Positions 9,314-20,428 of a DNA stretch of 64,000 bases are shown piece after piece (within the stretch, counting starts at the first letter, position 1; every line of letters begins with the position of its first letter). The notes beneath the pieces were generated by a model. It worked only from the letters and a program-made list of their open reading frames with translations. It did no database searches and was not told where the DNA came from. The stretch covers positions 35,215,060-35,279,059 of the forward strand of contig OY987243.1 of assembly GCA_963920765.1 (NCBI GenBank). Direction: 5' to 3'. This DNA comes from Ulota crispa. Taxonomy: Eukaryota > Streptophyta > Bryopsida > Orthotrichales > Orthotrichaceae. The position numbers and the translations under genes are program-made.

Positions 9314-11703
9314 CAGTACCAAGTAGTATAGTTACGTAATGCATGTTTTGGCATTCCCAACAAGTTTGTATAACAAAAAATATAAATGGCATTATAATCT
9401 CATATTCAATGTTAAATATGATTCTCATGCAATCCCAATCAACCATACCAAATTTTGGTTACTAAAAGCAAAAATCTTATTTTTGGTAAATTATTTTGTG
9501 TCAGAATTATGGTTTTACAATAAAGATGATTAAAAAAAATTGGTGATGAAATTTTGAGATTTGATTGCATGGATGTGTTGGAGACTTCCTTGCGCACATC
9601 TTTCCTTTTAACCCCTAAAGGACCAAGGAGCCCACTTTGGGCTTTATGAAAACTCGGGCAGGCTTTGTTGACTTCATAACTTGGAAGTTTTTCATGAAAT
9701 TTTTAGGATGGATGTCGCTCATCATAATCTACATGTGGAGCTTTATGTCATGTCATTTTGATAAGTAATGCAAAAGTTAGAAGGCTTTTTCAATTTGAAT
9801 GTCAAATTGGGCGGCAAAAAATATATTTTATTTTATTTTTTAATAGAATTTTATAGATTAATACCTATTCAAAAAAATTTGAATCACTCAATTCCAAATA
9901 ATGAGGTAAGAGTTAAAAGGAGTTTTATTTTGAAGGCAATGAAGGTAGGAAGAGGGTAGAAAAAACATATAAGGGTATTTGCATGGTCGAGTGGACCAAA
10001 AGTCCATAATTTTGAGATTTATGCGAGAATGGATCACAAAGTGCTTGTTTTTCTTTATAAAATTGTGTGCTTTATAAAAAATAGGACCAAGCCCATGTAG
10101 CCATTAGGAAGGCTTTTGCAAAAGAAAAAAAAAAAGAAAAAAAAAAAACTATTAAAATGTTAAAATCATTAAGATATTGCCGCCTAATCATTTAGCCTTA
10201 ATTTGGGCACTAAAAAGTCCATAGCTTTTATTGTATATCACTTCTCTAAAATTATAGCACGTTTTGAAATACTTAAAAGATGCTAAATCAAATATGTAGT
10301 CCCTATGTACGCATTATGGCTACCTTGATACATTATATCTATCATTTTCATAGAATGTTGTGAATGGGACAGTCCATATATATGCACTGAAAAGTCCCTT
10401 ATTTTTTATATTATCAATTTTAACAAACATTGATTACATATTTTGTTTTATGAACAAGTGTAGAATATATTCACTAATTTAGGATGTTTCCAAGCTCTTT
10501 CTTCTATAAGAAATAAGCCATGCAATCAAAACATGTTCCTGAAAATTGAATGGGACACTCATTTTGGTCCACCCAACCATGCATTCACCTATAAAGTTAT
10601 CTTTTACTCTTGATTTTGAAAATTTTCAAATGAAAATGATAACAAAAGTTACCAATTGTCTATGAGAGCATTCTCACCATTGGGATTAACAAATTTGAAA
10701 TTCTTTCAAAACTTATTAGCATATTAGTTATATCTTTCATTCATTAAAGCCTTTCACTTTACAATTTTTGTAAAAATGAATCCAAAATTTTTTTTGGTCA
10801 AATTTCTTTACATATGCTTTCAACCCAATTTCCAATGTATGGCAAAAATTGTACAAGAAATACAATGTACGGGTTTTTCTCTAAAAAGTTTGAAAAACAA
10901 AACTTCACCTTCTAAAAGGACTAGAAAAGCCTACATTTTGAAGTTTAGGGTCATTGATCTTGCAAATGGTGGGGATATTCATTTTGAAATTTTGGGAAAA
11001 TGTACTTGTGCAAGTCAACTGAAGGATCCTACTATTTGATTTGTTAAAAAGTAAGTTTCAATGAAGATTTTGACCCTAGTTTGGAGACTAGTATTTTGAA
11101 GCAGTTTTGGGCCTCTAAATACAAAAGAAATTTAGGGGTTAACAAACATCTTTAAAAGGTTCAAAATTCTTTCAATGGAGACTTGAATGCTAGAGTGATC
11201 ATGATCAAATGTAGTAAAATATATATTTCTTTATGGTAGTTAGATTGGGCTATTTGACTCATATATTATGATTAAGTTTGTACCTTTGAGCATGATGATA
11301 CATTTATTTTGCCAAAAGTTATTAAAAATTTTGAGATATGTTTTTACTATAATTGGTCATGATCACTCTAGCATTCAAGTCTCCATTGAAAGAATTTTGA
11401 AGTTTTGAAGATGTTTGTTAGAAGGAAAGATGTGCGCACGAAGGTCTCCAACACACCCATGCAATCAAATCTCAAAATTTCATCACCAATTTTTTATTGT
11501 ATAACCATGATTTTGACACAAAACAATTTACCAAAAATAAGATTTTTGCTTTTAGTAACCAAAATTTGGTATGGTTGATTGGGATTGCATGAGAATCGTA
11601 TTTAACATTGAATATGAGATTACAATACCATTTATATTTTTTGTTATACAAACTTGTTGGGAATGCCAAAACATGCATTACGTAACTATACTACTTGGTA
11701 CTG
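9314..11703. mobile_element. Family B TA-flanked near-palindromic element, itself interrupted
   Basis: Ends CAGTACC and GGTACTG are flanked by TA on both sides, inside a family A element. Inverted arms run 9314-9611 plus 11139-11205 against about 11350-11703, around 360 bp each with about 90% identity. Without its internal insertion it would be about 870 bp and almost a full palindrome. TA duplication with CAGT ends suggests a Tc1/mariner (pogo-like) origin. Each arm holds a chance 64-68 codon frame starting MHVLAFPTSLYNKKYKW; these are copies of the same arm, not genes. Confidence 0.75.
9612..11138. mobile_element. 1.5-kb TTAA-flanked element nested in family B
   Basis: It starts CCCCTAAAGGACC and ends TTTAGGGG, flanked by TTAA at 9608-9611 and 11139-11142. 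The opposite arm of family B shows the empty site: TTTCCTTCTAACAAACATC there against TTTCCTTTTAA plus CAAACATC here, so insertion into TTAA is read directly. Inverted identity at the ends is only about 8 bp. The body holds poly-A tracts and no transposase. Confidence 0.78.
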
Positions 11704-11812
11704 TACACATTCATTAGTGAATTTAATATTTAGACAAAAAAATTAGGTTTGCAGCTCACGACTCATGGATCCCTGCTCATGATTTAGTATTCCCCACTTG
11801 TTTGTATCACTA

Positions 11813-12066
11813 GGGAATGCTATTTCATGAGCAAGGATTAGTGCGCCGTGAGCAGAGAGCCAAGGTTTTTAATCAAAATAATCAATTTCACCTATAATTG
11901 TGTACATAGGGCCCCATAATTGTGCATTTTAAACTATCATTTTTTGAAAAACTTGTTGTTGTTTGAATTATTCTATGAATTTTGAGCTGAGAATCCACTC
12001 ATGCTCACAAAATCTTGAATCCCCGCTCACAGCTCACCATTTTATGCTCACAAAATAGCGTCGTCC
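11813..12066 (+). mobile_element. Family A Mutator-like miniature element, intact copy
   Basis: A 254-bp element with ends GGGAATGCTATTT and AAATAGCGTCGTCC, inverted copies over about 20 bp with a few changes. TTGTATCACTA is exactly duplicated on both sides (11802-11812 and 12067-12077). An 11-bp target duplication points to the Mutator superfamily. No coding capacity. Confidence 0.85.
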
Positions 12067-12077
12067 TTGTATCACTA

Positions 12078-13653
12078 TTACACTATTTTTGTAAACAACA
12101 TACAGTGTAGTTTGACAATTGTGCATTAGCATTCATAAGCAGCCAATGACATTGAATGTAATGCATACTTGGGATGATATTCTAATGGATTTGCAAAAAA
12201 GAAATTTATGAGAATTTCATATGCCATGTGTCGTTTCATAAATATCATGCTATAAGTGCTAGCTAACACATCCAAGGAGATTTTGAGCTTCACCAATTAA
12301 AATTCAAGCACATCTTATTTTCAGATGGGTTTTCTAAGTGCAGGCATTCAATATTGCATGTACATTTATATTGGAATTCAACATTGTATGAAGATCTGTC
12401 AGGATTTTGTTCAAGAAATTCAAATGTTGACCATCTTTTTTGCTATTTCATTAGGTTGGCTTCCTGTAGTTTTTTTTGGATCTCTCTAAGGTAGAATGCT
12501 TGAAAAGCGCAGTATAAGGGCTGATCTCCTTTTTCATGACCTTTTCAAGACATGAAGATTTTTGGACTAATTTTCAAACAAAGAGAAATGGATGTTAAAT
12601 GTAACACAATTTTTTTCATATTTTTTGAAGCATTATTGAATTGTTGATGGATTTTCAAAGTTTTTTGTAGTAGGTATCTGTTTGTGACTCTAGGTCTCCC
12701 ATAAACCATCCCCTCGCAATTTATAAAGAAATGACGTGAAATCAAAGAGTGTGATCGACTCTTACAATAAAAGGCACATTTCATTTTGAGACTAAGGAGG
12801 TTCAAGAACTATCTCACGTCCATTCTTGGGCCACCTATGGGACTCATTATCTAACATGGGTCACTTTTTGAGGAGACTACCTTACTCATTGCTGATTGCT
12901 TCCAAATTTTTGAAGAGAAAGGTGAGCTCTCATATTTGCCAAAGGGTGGCTTGGAATAGTGCTGTTGTTGTGGTCTTCTAGGTTTGCAACTCAAGCTACC
13001 ACAAAGAAATTACAAAAAAGCTGAAAAAAAAGTTGCATAATAAGGGTTGCTTCATACTAAACTTATGACTCACCAAGTCTAGAGGCGGTGGGATAGAGTG
13101 GTCAAATTTTGTTGGGAAGTCAAGATGGGTTAAAAATAGACAATAAAATATGTTTTTTGAAACCTTTGACCAACCTTAGTGTGAAGCTTCCAAAGGTCAA
13201 GGTTAAAGTTGAAGCTCTTATAAGCAATGAACTTCTACAACCCCTCAACTTGAATGGCCATAATGTGAAGCTATCAAAAGGCCAACTTCAAAATCCAAAC
13301 CTTCTAATCTAACAACCAAGATCTTGGCAATTTTTGATTCTTTTATAAAGAAAATTTTGACAACTTCTTGATTGTAGTTTAGGTCTCCATTTTTGCTTGA
13401 ACCAAACTTTTTTTTTAAAATCATTACTGTGGTTGAAAAATTGATGCCATGTAGGTTTAGAGGCAATGGAATTTGGATTTTGGCCTCTAATGTGACAAGT
13501 TGAGAGGCTAAAGTCTTAGTTTTTTACAATCTCATTGTTGAGAATTGACTGCCTCTCAACTTTTGACCATAGTGTGAAGTGACTCTAAAATGCAAAAAAA
13601 GTATTTAAGAAGATTCTCTAGTAATAAAGAACAAGGATAATGTTTCTCAAGTG
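12078..13653. other. AT-rich gene-free region
   Basis: No supported gene. The frame at 12545-12805 (minus) and others have no domain or splice context. CTCTCAACTT-like motifs recur loosely around 13230-13560 without a clear repeat unit. Confidence 0.5.
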
Positions 13654-13897
13654 GGGAATGCTAAATTGTGAGCAAAGATAAGTGAGCCATGAGGCATGAA
13701 CCCAGAAATATAAAATTTCATTTGTACTTGTGTACATAGGGCCTTGCAATTGTGCATTATAAACATTCATGTTTTGAAAAGCTTGTTGTTTTTCAAGCTT
13801 TTCCATTGATTTTGAGAACAAAATTGGTTCCCACTCACAAAATCTTGGCTCATTGCTCATGGGCTCACCATTTTATGCTCACAAAATAGCATTATCC
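13654..13897 (+). mobile_element. Family A Mutator-like miniature element, third copy
   Basis: It is colinear with the 11813-12066 copy, including the central GTGTACATAGGGCC and the end TGCTCACAAAATAGC. The ends are worn and no target duplication is visible, so it is probably older. GCATTTGACTT is repeated just downstream, at about 13907-13937. Confidence 0.75.
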
Positions 13898-14022
13898 ATT
13901 TGCCTTGCATTTGACTTGCATTTGACTTGCATTTGATTTTTGTAGTCTCCATTCATCCTAACATTTTCAAACATTTGCATCAAGTAGCACAAGAGTACTA
14001 GGGGGATTGGTGGTATTCTTAA

Positions 14023-14779
14023 CTCCTAAGCGCGTAGGCGGTTTTCACCAAAATCAGGGTTTTGGAAGACCTACAACTTTGATGCAACTTATCTTAGTAA
14101 ATTAGATGATCCACAAAAAGTAACCATTGAAAATAGTGGAGCACCTACTTAGAAAATGGCTTGCAAATTTTGGGAACTATTGACCATGGGAGATGGGAGA
14201 TTATAACATTTAATGAACAAATGTTATGGCAAAATCCAATTTTTTTGGTCGGTAGTTGCTTTCTAATGATTTTTACAAAATTCTATAAGCCCTTGATTCA
14301 TCTTAAATTTTGTGAGCAGCAAGATTAGATGTGAATGCACACACTCGTAAATTAGTGAAGATTGTACTTCTTGTTATGTTAAGTTTTAAGGCTTTAAATT
14401 GCTATTGCATGGAAAGTAAAAACCAACACAATTGGTGACACTTGCCATAATAAGGGTCTAGAACATGCTTGAACCCTTGCCAACAACTTTTCCACTACCA
14501 CAAAGCACACACAAGGAAGCTTGCAAGGGATATTGACTGGTTGCAGCTTGTAAAACACTACTTGCCACCACGCCCTGTACGGTTTTTCGCCCAATCAAAT
14601 CTCTTGCAACATTTGTACAACATTTGGCTTTCCTTGCCATTACTCCATTGGCATGGACAACTTGAATGCCTTCATAATTGTAGTTTATATATAGCAAGAT
14701 CAAAAAGTTAGATTTAGTTTTTCAAACAAGGCTTTAAAATCATGGGAGGTGAGATTTGAGGCTCTAGGGCACTTAAGGG
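14023..14779 (-). mobile_element. Family J TTAA-flanked element, copy 1
   Basis: Flanked by TTAA at 14019-14022 and 14780-14783, it ends CTTAAGGG and matches the inverted copy at 23783-25527 over most of its length. Minus-strand frames inside (14394-14703) resemble the frame in the other copy (GVMARKAKCCT against GVMARQAKCCT; DIPCKLPC-type segment in both), which may be a decayed coding remnant or simply shared DNA. Confidence 0.65.
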
Positions 14780-14783
14780 TTAA

Positions 14784-15754
14784 AGTTAACTAGGGGTATA
14801 ATTGACATTCCTACACGAAGCCAAGGGTACTTTTGATACTTTAAATATTTGAGGGATATGTTTGATATTTAAAAGGTCTTGAGGGGTATTTTTGATATTT
14901 TTCCTTGTATATGCTCCAATGACAAGTCATGCCTTCATTGGTTGCCCTTGAGAAAATTCAATGGAAAATGGTATTCCCAACTTTGACCCTTCAACAAAGA
15001 AAATTCAACAAACATCAAGAACTCTTGTGTTGTGAATCCACTTTCTATAAAAGCCATATAAGTGCATAGTCCTTACATAATTTTATTTTGCAAAAATTAG
15101 CAAATTAATTTATCAAGGGTTTCAATAGAACAACCTACCGAGAGTCTATTTAGTCTCACATGGAGATAATAGAATGTAAATTTTGATCAAAGTGGGGTTG
15201 TAAGCTACATATGAAGTATATTTGGACCAATGCAATGTCAAGATACACTCCATATATAACATGCTCCACATTGATCAAAATTCACGTTATAGGCTTTTTA
15301 AGGGTTAAAATGCTCATCAAATTGAGTCCAAGCTTTTTAAAGTACGTGTAAAAGAGCGCAACCGTTGAATACAAAATCACCCACATTTTTAAATAAAAAA
15401 TCAACATGAATCTATACATCAACCTAAATTGTTTTGATGATATACGTTACTATGACTAACATCCTCTTGTAGTCAAAGCTCCTACAATTTTCATTTTGAG
15501 CACCCCATTTATCACCTGTGCATGTGCTTTAGTAAAAAAATTGTAAACAACTTATACGAAATTTGTAAACTATTATGATTAATTTTAGTTTTGGAGCAAT
15601 CTACACATAAAACGTAAACAATAATACTAAAATTGACCATTGCAAGATTTGTTCATGGAAGATAAGATAACATTAATTAATGGTAGAACCCAAACAATTG
15701 TTGGTTGCCAAGGCTTGTCGTTTCCATGCAGAACATGACAATTGTTGGCCTTAA
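14784..15754. other. Gene-free AT-rich spacer
   Basis: A GAGGG-TAT-TTTGATA motif recurs three times between 14800 and 14900. TTTTTAAGGG next to TTAA at about 15300 looks like one end of a TTAA-type element, but I found no partner end. No gene. Confidence 0.45.
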
Positions 15755-15762
15755 TTTATTTA

Positions 15763-15990
15763 GGGAATTACTACAGCTACACCCTAAACTGCTAACGGGA
15801 CACCCTCTCTGAGCATGAAAACATGATTTTTAATGATGATTTTGTTGATTTTTTAATTTGGATAAAAAGATTTGCTTCACCTTTATCATTCTAAGACTAT
15901 TTTGAAAAAAATAGGTGTGCTTAAATTTCAAACTGAAAATATAAGTTTGAGTTACATAAAGCAAAAATATATCAAAAAATAGTGTTGGTG

Positions 15991-16034
<44 letters not shown>

Positions 16035-16185
16035 ATTTGTCATGATTTCTTTCAAGGAGGTGATAATGTTGTGATAGAATGAATGATGGACCAGTGAATA
16101 AATCAAAAATAGCACTAAATTATCAAATTTCATGCTCAGAGGGGGTGTCCTATTAGCAATTTTGGGAGCCGCTGTAGTAATTCCC
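15763..16185. mobile_element. Inverted-repeat element with 8-bp target duplication
   Basis: About 55 bp at each end are inverted copies: GGGAATTACTACAGC with GGACACCCTCTCTGAGCATG, and CATGCTCAGAGGGGGTGTCC with GTAGTAATTCCC. TTTATTTA flanks both sides (15755-15762 and 16186-16193). An 8-bp duplication fits hAT, though the AT-rich target weakens this. A TA run occupies 15994-16031. Non-coding. Confidence 0.7.
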
Positions 16186-16413
16186 TTTATTTATTGTGAA
16201 TTATGTCTTGACTAGCCTTTTATCTTTTCAAGTTTTTTTTGCAATGGAATGGTTTCAAGATTTTTTTCAAGGATATGGTTGAATCATTCATTTTTGACAA
16301 GTTCAACTAATGTATTGGCTATTTTGTTAGTAGGTGCAATATAATTTTGGATGATTCAAAAATACTTTTTTGTTGCAATTTTGGAAGATAATTAAAGATT
16401 CTTTCTCAAAACT

Positions 16414-16563
16414 CACTACAAGGGAGGAGTGTCAACTTGGACATTTTTTGTCAATTAGGTCACGTTGGTTCAGACACTATTTTGTCAATTTGGACATGTT
16501 TTTGTTAATTTGGACATTTTAGTCAATTTGAACATGTCACTGTGGACAGTTTTTCTTGTAGTG
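16414..16563. mobile_element. CACTA-like miniature element, worn
   Basis: The left end is CACTACAAGGGAGGAGTGTC and the right end GACAGTTTTTCTTGTAGTG, matching the classical CACTACAAGAAAA terminus. The interior repeats TCAATTTGGACAT several times. The flanking triplets do not match, so the insertion is old or the boundary is slightly off. Confidence 0.6.
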
Positions 16564-16896
16564 GCGTACTCCTATGAGTTTTATGCCCAATACCTAGTTC
16601 TTTCTAAATTCAGTAAGTGTTTCGTAAGAATCATGAAACATACAGCCGAAAAACATAAATATAAAATTCAGTAAAAAAAGGCCGTTACTCGCTCAACGAT
16701 ATTGTGAACGTATGCCATAAACGAATGACATATGCCATACCTGCCACTCAGTACCATTACTCAGATCAGTGCCCAGTAGACGAATGAAAAGGAAACTCGA
16801 TGAAGCAGTCAGGTCTCATTCATCCATCCAAACGGCTACTAAGTCCACGTTGCAGGCCAGAACCAGCGCGAAGTCTGACGCAGCACGTCTCAAAAT

Positions 16897-16905
16897 GGCG
16901 CGAAA
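16897..16905 (-). promoter_or_regulatory. E2F/DP consensus site upstream of CDT1
   Basis: GGCGCGAAA is the reverse complement of TTTCGCGCC, the canonical plant E2F site. It lies about 500 bp before the CDT1 start codon. CDT1 is an established E2F target in plants and animals, which supports function. Confidence 0.65.
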
Positions 16906-16973
16906 CATAGGCAACCACTCACAAATCCAATGAAAACCCAGACGTCGTTGTCCTTCGACCCCGCCACGTCCTC

Positions 16974-16981
16974 TTTCCCGC
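16974..16981 (+). promoter_or_regulatory. Second E2F site upstream of CDT1
   Basis: TTTCCCGC matches TTTSSCGC. A near match, TCTTCCCGCC, follows at about 16992-17001, making a small cluster with the site at 16897. Sites this close are usual in G1/S-regulated plant promoters. Confidence 0.6.
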
Positions 16982-17406
16982 CACCTTCTCCCTCTTCCCG
17001 CCCACAAGTAGCGCCAACGGCCCTCTTCGTCTCCAGCGCGCCATATCTTCCGCGCTTCCCGTTTGCTTGTTACCGTTCTGATCGCGCTCTCAGATTTTTC
17101 TCCAACATCTCCATTGCTCTCATTTGCTTCTCCCTTCGATTGCATTCATTCCAGAACTCCACATTTGTAAAGTAAAGAGATGTAGTTCGTGCATTCTAAG
17201 AAACACTGGAATTTGCAGAATTGGTTGAGGTGTTTTGTGTTGTTTGGAAAACGCTTTTGTAATTTGAAATTTTGCAAACTAAGGTTATTGTATCGACTCC
17301 GGAGGCTGTGAGAAGAGGCTCCGGAGTCTCATGGTGGTGTGAATTGCGATAGCTGTGGTGGTCGGCTCTCGAGTGGTCGTGATCTGTGCTTTTACAGACA
17401 GCAACG

Positions 17407-20400
17407 ATGTCTGATATACACAGAAAGCTGCAGAGGCAGAGATGTCCTGCTTCAGACGGCGATAAAGCTGCCCGTGGAAAGTTAGCCTTCCGGAACAGGA
17501 AGCTCGACTTCTCCGATGCACCGTCGGAGAGGAAAGCCGTTCTCGGTTCCCGCAAGCGCGAGAATGAGACTTCGTCGGACGCTTATCGTAGTCCGAGCGT
17601 AAATGCTCGTGCGCAGCTGCCTGAGCGGTAAGAATCCATCCTAATCCTCGAATTTTTGCATTGTTTCTGTAACAGCATGAAGCTCTTGGTTCACTGTATT
17701 TTGTTGGAGTGCATTTCACGGCGAAGCATTGCATTCTAGAAGTAATGTGTCCCGTGATGTTGCAATGCTGAGTGTGGACACCTGTTTGTACAGATATGCG
17801 CTGTTAGAGTCGTTCTACGAAGGCGTGGAGACTGCCGTGAGCTTGCTCGGCATTCGGCAACAACTTTGCACGTTTCAAGCGGTCTGTACCACAGTCGAGG
17901 CCACCACGAAGAGGTAAAGTAATGTCCGATCTCTTCTGCCGTTCTGTTGTTGTTGTTCTGCTGTGGTTCCTTAAGCTAACGGAAGACGGTAAATCCCTGA
18001 TTGCAGGCGCTTTCTTCAGAAACACTTGGCGCAGATCAAGTACATACTTCCCGAGGCCATTCACCTCGAATATGTGAACGTATACGACCCGGATTTGCGC
18101 AGCAAACGATGGGAGTTGAAGGTTGCGTTGCTGGCATTGCCCGCTGAAGTCGAGGCGCCATCAGGCGAACTCGGAAGCTCCAGCAAAAGACCTAAAACAG
18201 AGACGATGCAACGACGACGTGCGTTTCATGCCCGCTTGGTGAAATTCGCTGCTACGCATGCCGAGGTACGCAATCTCTCTTAATTTCATTACACTTTCGT
18301 CATTGATATGTTAATGCGATACTTTCAGATGCTGATGTTACAGTTTCTTTTGCTGTGTCCAGGAGGATGATGATGTGCCGCAGCATCCAATGCCAGAGCG
18401 CGTTTTCAGTAGAAGCTCTGCTTCTGGAATGCCTGCCGCAACCACGTGCATTCCATTGGATATTGTCACCACCAAGCATCGGGTGGCGGTTGTGGAGTCC
18501 GACAGTCCATCAACATCTTCGCATTTCTCCAAATCCTTCAAAACCGCGTTCTCTTTGAAAGCAGGGAAACCGTCTCCAGAAGTCTCGAAGACGTCAGAGA
18601 GCTCCCCGTTCTCTTCAGGACTAGCGGATACCATCATTCCGATGCCTATTAACAGGACTCCTCATAGAGATGTCCACACCATGGCTGAGAAGCCACTGGG
18701 AACCCCCCATCTCGCGCCTTCCTTCAGCCCCTTCTTTTCTATGCAACGTAGCGTGTCAGAACCGGAGCTTGCTAGTGAGAGCCTCGACAACGTGCACGTC
18801 GCTTCTACAGTGCAGCTCACACCCCTGAAACGTCGACATGCAGGTTTTGAAGAAGAAGTCGAAGAGGAGGTTGAAGTTCAAGAGCCCGTGGAGCTGCAAA
18901 CACCGATTAAGATCGTCCGAACCTATGGAACCCCGAGAAAGTGTACCACCGAGAGTCCTAGCAAACGCCCTCACTTCTCTCCTGCATTCAAGGCTCACTT
19001 CTCTGTCACCAACTCTCCCATGCAGCCGCCCGCGTCACGTAGCCTTCTGAGCACACCGGTGAAGGCATCCGTCTCTAAGGATGTGTCCATCTCGTGGGAT
19101 GTGAGGACTCCCGGACGGATTGTTGAGGAGGAGGAATGTGCAGGATTGATGACTCCAGTCAAGACACCATTCCCAGCCCATTCTTTCAAGTCTCCTGCTC
19201 CAACGTCGAAGCATCACTGCACTCCCTGTACCCCCGGGAACTTTGAGAGCGGCGAGAGCTCGGTATTTGTCTCTTCGCAACTGCCTGAGTCTGCAGGCTT
19301 CAAATCACCCGCTGCAACACCCGTAAAGGCAGGCTCTTCCATTCGGTCCCTGAACTTCGCATCACCGAAACGTACTTCGATGGATTCTGCATGTCCTTGT
19401 TCGCCAGGCATGGACGTCCCTTCCACTCCGGGCATGCAAACACCAGTGAACCCTTCCCGAGGTTCAAGGTTCCGAAACAAAGGTGCCACTAAACAGTCAA
19501 AGCTGAATTTGGGACCGCTGTTTGCTGATTCCAGTGATGATGACGACGCTGGTGACGAGACGCATGAGGCACCCAGCCAATCTCGCATGACTGAAAGACC
19601 CTCTGCTTTGAGAACCTCCTCATCAGGATTGCGGAAATCCTTGTCTTTCGCAAGTGATGTGTCGAAGGAAGACATGCACTTGATCCAGGGCCTTCCAGCC
19701 CACCTGGTCCAATCTGTAAGTACCCTTCTCTTGCTACCTTTCAACGTGCTTTGCCTCTACGTTTAGCATTTGTTGCTTGGATGTCCAGTTTTGCTGATGC
19801 TGTTTTTATCTTTCAGGTGATGAAGGAGGAATGGAAAGTTGCTGAGGAAAAGAGCAGTGACGTCGTGGGGATTAGACATCGTCAACAGATGAAGGCTGGT
19901 CTCCCTCATTTGTTTAATCAGCTGCGCTTGATCTTCCAGTCCAGCAACAAGTCAGTGTTCCCTTACCAGGAGCTCCTTTCGAAGGTTGTTTCCTCCAACA
20001 CCGAAATCACTGACAAGATTGAAGTGGAGGAGCGGTTAAAGATGCTGCTGGAGTTGGCTCCAGAATGGATCTCTGCGAAGAAGTCCCTCTCAGGAGACAT
20101 GCTTTACAGGTTGGCCTTCTTGTCATTTTTTTCTCCAATCACTACTTTGAATAGGTTTTTGTCATCGTCTTCCTATTTGTTCCTTCCTCCTTCAGCAGTT
20201 TTGCTGAAATCTCCAAACTCCTATGGCAGCTACAAAATGTGTTTATTACAGTGTTGGATTTGATGTTTTAGTAAATGTAGCAGTGTTTTTAGCCACTTGA
20301 GTTTACTGTGAGTCGCATCGGGGATTATCCGGGTGTGGATTTGTGACCTAACATTTTGATTGTTGTGCAGGGTTGATAAAAGAGTGGACGTGTTAAGCCT

Positions 20401-20428
20401 TCGCAAGAAACTGTGTGGAGTTCAATAG
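17407..20428 (+). CDS. CDT1: CDT1 replication-licensing factor, six exons
   Basis: CDT1 binds ORC/CDC6-marked origins in the nucleus and loads MCM2-7. Exons: 17407-17627, 17794-17913, 18007-18265, 18363-19715, 19817-20109, 20371-20428, all GT/AG, giving 767 residues. Residues about 75-165 form the CDT1 fold (YALLESFYEGVETAVSLL, FQAVCTTVEATTKRRF, AQIKYILPEAIHLEYV), matching plant CDT1. Residues about 650-767 are the C-terminal winged helix, with LPHLFNQLRLIFQSS and APEWISAKKSLSGDMLYR. The long middle exon is unstructured and dense in SP/TP (TPVK, TPLKRR), candidate CDK sites for S-phase turnover. It is longer than Arabidopsis CDT1a (about 570 residues), mainly through this linker. The first ATG is used; upstream is GC-rich leader with E2F sites. 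Identification is firm; exact ends of exons 5 and 6 are inferred. Confidence 0.93.

Larger units (their letters stand above)
9154..11795 (-). mobile_element. Family A Mutator-like miniature element, split by a nested insertion
   Basis: The 9154-9313 and 11704-11795 pieces together match the uninterrupted copies at 11813 and 13654 in reverse orientation, with GGACGATGCTATTTTGTG at one end and TAGTATTCCC at the other. It is interrupted at GCCCTATGTAC by the family B element. No clear target duplication is seen for this copy. Confidence 0.7.

Noticed and set aside
9339-9533. A 64-codon frame matching another at 11472-11678
   Set aside because: The match exists because both lie in the inverted arms of one transposable element; no domain or codon evidence.
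16816-17145. A 109-codon minus-strand frame rich in Arg and Gly
   Set aside because: Lies over the CDT1 promoter and leader; composition effect of GC-rich DNA, no domain.
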